A stretch of DNA of 8,094 nt from Pseudomonadota bacterium (GTDB lineage Bacteria > Pseudomonadota > Alphaproteobacteria > Azospirillales > Azospirillaceae): positions 1-8,094 of the forward strand of contig JAEZID010000409.1 in the NCBI GenBank assembly GCA_023416195.1, in the 5' to 3' direction. This document shows, piece after piece, positions 6,363 to 8,094 of the stretch. Both the position numbers and the translations under genes were made by a program. Positions within the stretch are counted from its first letter, which is position 1. The number at the start of each line of letters is the position of its first letter. The notes beneath the pieces are model-generated. The model did not search any database. It saw nothing but the letters and a program-made list of their open reading frames with translations, and was not told the DNA's origin.

Positions 6363-7721
6363 ATGACCACCACCAAGAACTCCTTCAAGACGAAGACCAT
6401 GACGTCGATCAGCGCGCTGCGCGCGCTGGTTCCCGACACCAAGGCCAGCGGGCTTCTGGCCGGCGGCTTCATGGTCCTGGCGGTGGGCTTCGGCGGAATG
6501 ACCGCCTGGGCCGCGCTCGCTCCGCTTCACAGCGCCGTGATGGCCACCGGCGCGCTGGCGCCGGAAACCGGCCGCAAGGTCGTGAAGCACACGGAGACCG
6601 CCCAGATCGACGAGATCCTCGTCAAGGAAGGCGACAGGGTGAAGGCGGGTCAGACCCTGATGCGCCTGGACAGCACCGAGGCGGTCACCCGCCTTCAGGT
6701 TCTCACCACCTCCTGGCTTGACACGCTGGCCCTGGAAGCCCGCCTGACGGCCGAGCTGTTCGAGCAGCCGAACATCGAGTGGCCGGACGACCTCGCCAAG
6801 CGCCGTGGCGCCAACCGTGCCGTGGAAAAGACCATGGGCAACCAGGAGAACCTGTTCCAGGTCCGCCGCACCCAGCTGGAGACCGAAGCCAAGCTGACCA
6901 GCGAGCGCGTCGCCACCCTGAGCGAGGAGGTGAAGAGCCTGGAGGAGCAGCGCAAGTTCCTCGCCCGCGAGATCGCGCTGATCGAGGATGACCTGCGCAT
7001 CACCCAGGGCCTTCTGAACCGCGGCAACGCGACCCGCACCAAGCTGGTCGAGCAGCAGAAGGAAGAGGCGCGCCTGAAGGGCCGCGATCACGAGCTTGAG
7101 GCGAAGATCGCCCAGGCCAAGCAGGCCGCCGTGGACGCCCAGGGCGACCTGATGCGCCGCCGCAACGACTTCCGCGAGAAGGTCATCGTGGAACTGGAAA
7201 AGTCGCGCGGCGAGGTCGTGAAGCTGGCCGAGCAGATCCGCGACGCCGCCAACCGCCTGGAGACCCGCGCCATCAAGGCGCCGGACGACGGCACCGTCGT
7301 GATGCACAGCCACTGGGCCGTCGGCGGCACGATCACTGCGAACGAGCCGATCCTGGACATCATCCCGGACGAGCGCGCCCTGCTGGCCGAGGTGAAGGTG
7401 CAGCCGAAGGACATCAAGTCGCTGACCGTGGACCTGCCCGTGAAGGTGCAGCTGCCCGCCTACGACAGCCGAGTCGTCGGCTCGCTGGACGGCACGGTCA
7501 CCTACGTGTCGGCCGACCGCATCATGGACCCGGTGACCCGCCAGGAACACTATCTGGCCCGCATCCGCCTGAAGGACAGCGACGCGCACCAGGCGCACAA
7601 CCTGACCATCAAGCCCGGCATGCCGGTCGAGGCGCGCATCCTTCTGTCCGCGCGCACCCCGCTCGACTATCTGGTCCAGCCGCTCTCCCACTCCTACGTG
7701 AAGGCGTTCGTTCAGGAGTAA
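6363..7721 (+). CDS. HlyD family type I secretion periplasmic adaptor (PrtE-like)
   Basis: This membrane-fusion protein links the ABC exporter to a TolC-type outer-membrane channel. The 452 residues show a short cytoplasmic N-terminus, one transmembrane helix (about 29-52), the first lipoyl half-motif (74-103, with VKEGDRVKAGQ), a long charged coiled coil (about 150-300), the second lipoyl half (301-334, starting RAIKAPDDGTVV), and a beta-barrel region. It ends in the family signature KPGMPVEARI and TPLDYLVQPL (417-440). Length and order are normal for PrtE/HlyD adaptors. The start at 6363 has AAAGGA about 9 nt upstream; a second in-frame Met (residue 13) lacks better support. It is 56 bp downstream of the ATPase gene and shares the terminator that follows, so the two form an operon. 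The outer-membrane partner must be encoded elsewhere. Confidence 0.93.
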   Translation: MTTTKNSFKTKTMTSISALRALVPDTKASGLLAGGFMVLAVGFGGMTAWAALAPLHSAVMATGALAPETGRKVVKHTETAQIDEILVKEGDRVKAGQTLMRLDSTEAVTRLQVLTTSWLDTLALEARLTAELFEQPNIEWPDDLAKRRGANRAVEKTMGNQENLFQVRRTQLETEAKLTSERVATLSEEVKSLEEQRKFLAREIALIEDDLRITQGLLNRGNATRTKLVEQQKEEARLKGRDHELEAKIAQAKQAAVDAQGDLMRRRNDFREKVIVELEKSRGEVVKLAEQIRDAANRLETRAIKAPDDGTVVMHSHWAVGGTITANEPILDIIPDERALLAEVKVQPKDIKSLTVDLPVKVQLPAYDSRVVGSLDGTVTYVSADRIMDPVTRQEHYLARIRLKDSDAHQAHNLTIKPGMPVEARILLSARTPLDYLVQPLSHSYVKAFVQE

Positions 7722-7772
7722 GGAGGCTTCTCCTCATCCGGTTGTTCCAGGTGTCCCGTCACCTCTCCACCG

Positions 7773-7852
7773 TCATTCGCGCGAAGGCGGGAATCCAGGC
7801 CGAACAAGCACTTGTACGGAAAACTTCTGGATCCCCGCCCGCGCGGGAACAA
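7773..7852. repeat. REP/BIME-like inverted-repeat element
   Basis: Two 26-bp arms (7773-7798 and 7827-7852) are inverted copies matching at 20 of 26 positions, separated by 28 bp. Each arm resembles the common proteobacterial REP-type unit built around TTCCCGC-GAAG-GCGGGAATCCAG, itself a small hairpin. The middle holds another mini-hairpin, ACAAG-CA-CTTGT (7804-7815). No transposase or open reading frame is associated, so this is a non-autonomous element inserted in the intergenic region after the secretion operon. Confidence 0.75.
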
Positions 7853-7876
7853 CCGTGATAAAGATGCCGGTAACGG

Positions 7877-7914
7877 AAAAGGCGGCTCCCACGGGTGGGA
7901 TGCCGCCTTTTTTT
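7877..7914. terminator. Intrinsic terminator after the secretion operon (likely bidirectional)
   Basis: AAAAGGCGGC (7877-7886) pairs with GCCGCCTTTT (7902-7911), and TCCCA pairs with TGGGA inside, with loop CGGG and one bulged T at 7901. Seven T follow on the plus strand (7908-7914). On the minus strand the stem ends in four T, so it can also end the convergent receiver-domain gene whose stop lies at 7930. Confidence 0.9.
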
Positions 7915-7929
7915 GGGTTCGTTGTTTCC

Positions 7930-8094
7930 TTACGCCCCTTTCGGCCCCTTCAGCCGGCGAGCCGCCAAATCCAGCGCAACCTTCAACTGGGCGAAGGAAA
8001 ACGGCTTGTGCACCACGCCCAGCGGGTAGGTCTCGGTTATTCGCGCCATGGTCGCGTGGTTGGCGTATCCCGACAGGTAGATCGACCGGATGCC
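7930..8094 (-). CDS. Response-regulator receiver domain, C-terminal fragment
   Basis: Only the last 54 residues are inside the window. They read IRSIYLSGYANHATMARI, then YPLGVVHKPFSFAQLKVALDLAARRL. The Ser in YLSGY sits at the conserved Ser/Thr switch position, and the Lys in HKPF is the conserved receiver lysine. These place the end of a CheY-like receiver domain with its last helix; the protein stops about 12 residues later, so the receiver is C-terminal. The phospho-acceptor Asp lies beyond the right edge. It could be a stand-alone regulator or the receiver of a hybrid histidine kinase; the fragment cannot distinguish these. It converges on the secretion operon. Confidence 0.85.
   Translation of the reverse strand, partial: GIRSIYLSGYANHATMARITETYPLGVVHKPFSFAQLKVALDLAARRLKGPKGA

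Noticed and set aside
5946..7691. A 581-codon open frame antisense to the adaptor gene
   Set aside because: It is again a Leu/Gly/Gln-rich antisense shadow. The plus-strand HlyD domains are unambiguous.

Overview
The window is GC-rich DNA with strong G/C third-position codon bias. The proteins look alphaproteobacterial, most like Azospirillum or a related Rhodospirillales genome. This is judged from protein style and composition only, with no database search. The region reads as ordinary chromosome or large-replicon housekeeping and accessory DNA. I see no phage genes, transposases, CRISPR arrays or RNA genes.

Layout, left to right. (1) Positions 1-690, minus strand, truncated at the left edge: a secreted type-2 short-chain-length polyhydroxyalkanoate (PHA) depolymerase. 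(2) Positions 691-964: a 274-bp divergent intergenic region with one AT-rich promoter candidate. (3) Plus strand: a rhomboid intramembrane serine protease (965-1765), then a small DUF2061 membrane protein (1864-2088). (4) A strong bidirectional hairpin terminator (2110-2145). (5) Minus strand: a Prx5-type peroxiredoxin (2158-2688) and histidine ammonia-lyase hutH (2821-4350). (6) Positions 4351-4569: a 219-bp divergent region with a near-consensus FNR/FixK-type dyad. (7) Plus strand: a two-gene type I secretion unit, made of a PrtD-like ABC permease/ATPase (4570-6306) and an HlyD/PrtE-like periplasmic adaptor (6363-7721). (8) A REP-like inverted-repeat element (7773-7852) and a terminator (7877-7914). 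(9) Minus strand: the last 54 residues of a response-regulator receiver domain (7930-8094), truncated at the right edge.

The only clear functional unit is the exporter pair. The ATPase and adaptor should form the inner-membrane part of a type I secretion system that recruits a TolC-type outer-membrane channel encoded elsewhere. No substrate gene is visible. The ATPase is unusual because its ABC signature reads ITGAS instead of LSGGQ, while Walker A, Q-loop, Walker B glutamate and H-loop are kept. The other genes are single-function neighbours: polyester breakdown, membrane proteolysis, peroxide detoxification and the first step of histidine degradation. hutH stands without other hut genes inside the window.

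No intergenic stretch exceeds 300 bases. I found no convincing evidence of a wholly new system. The best leads are the degenerate transporter signature, the orphan exporter with its possible oxygen-responsive control site, and the REP-like element.
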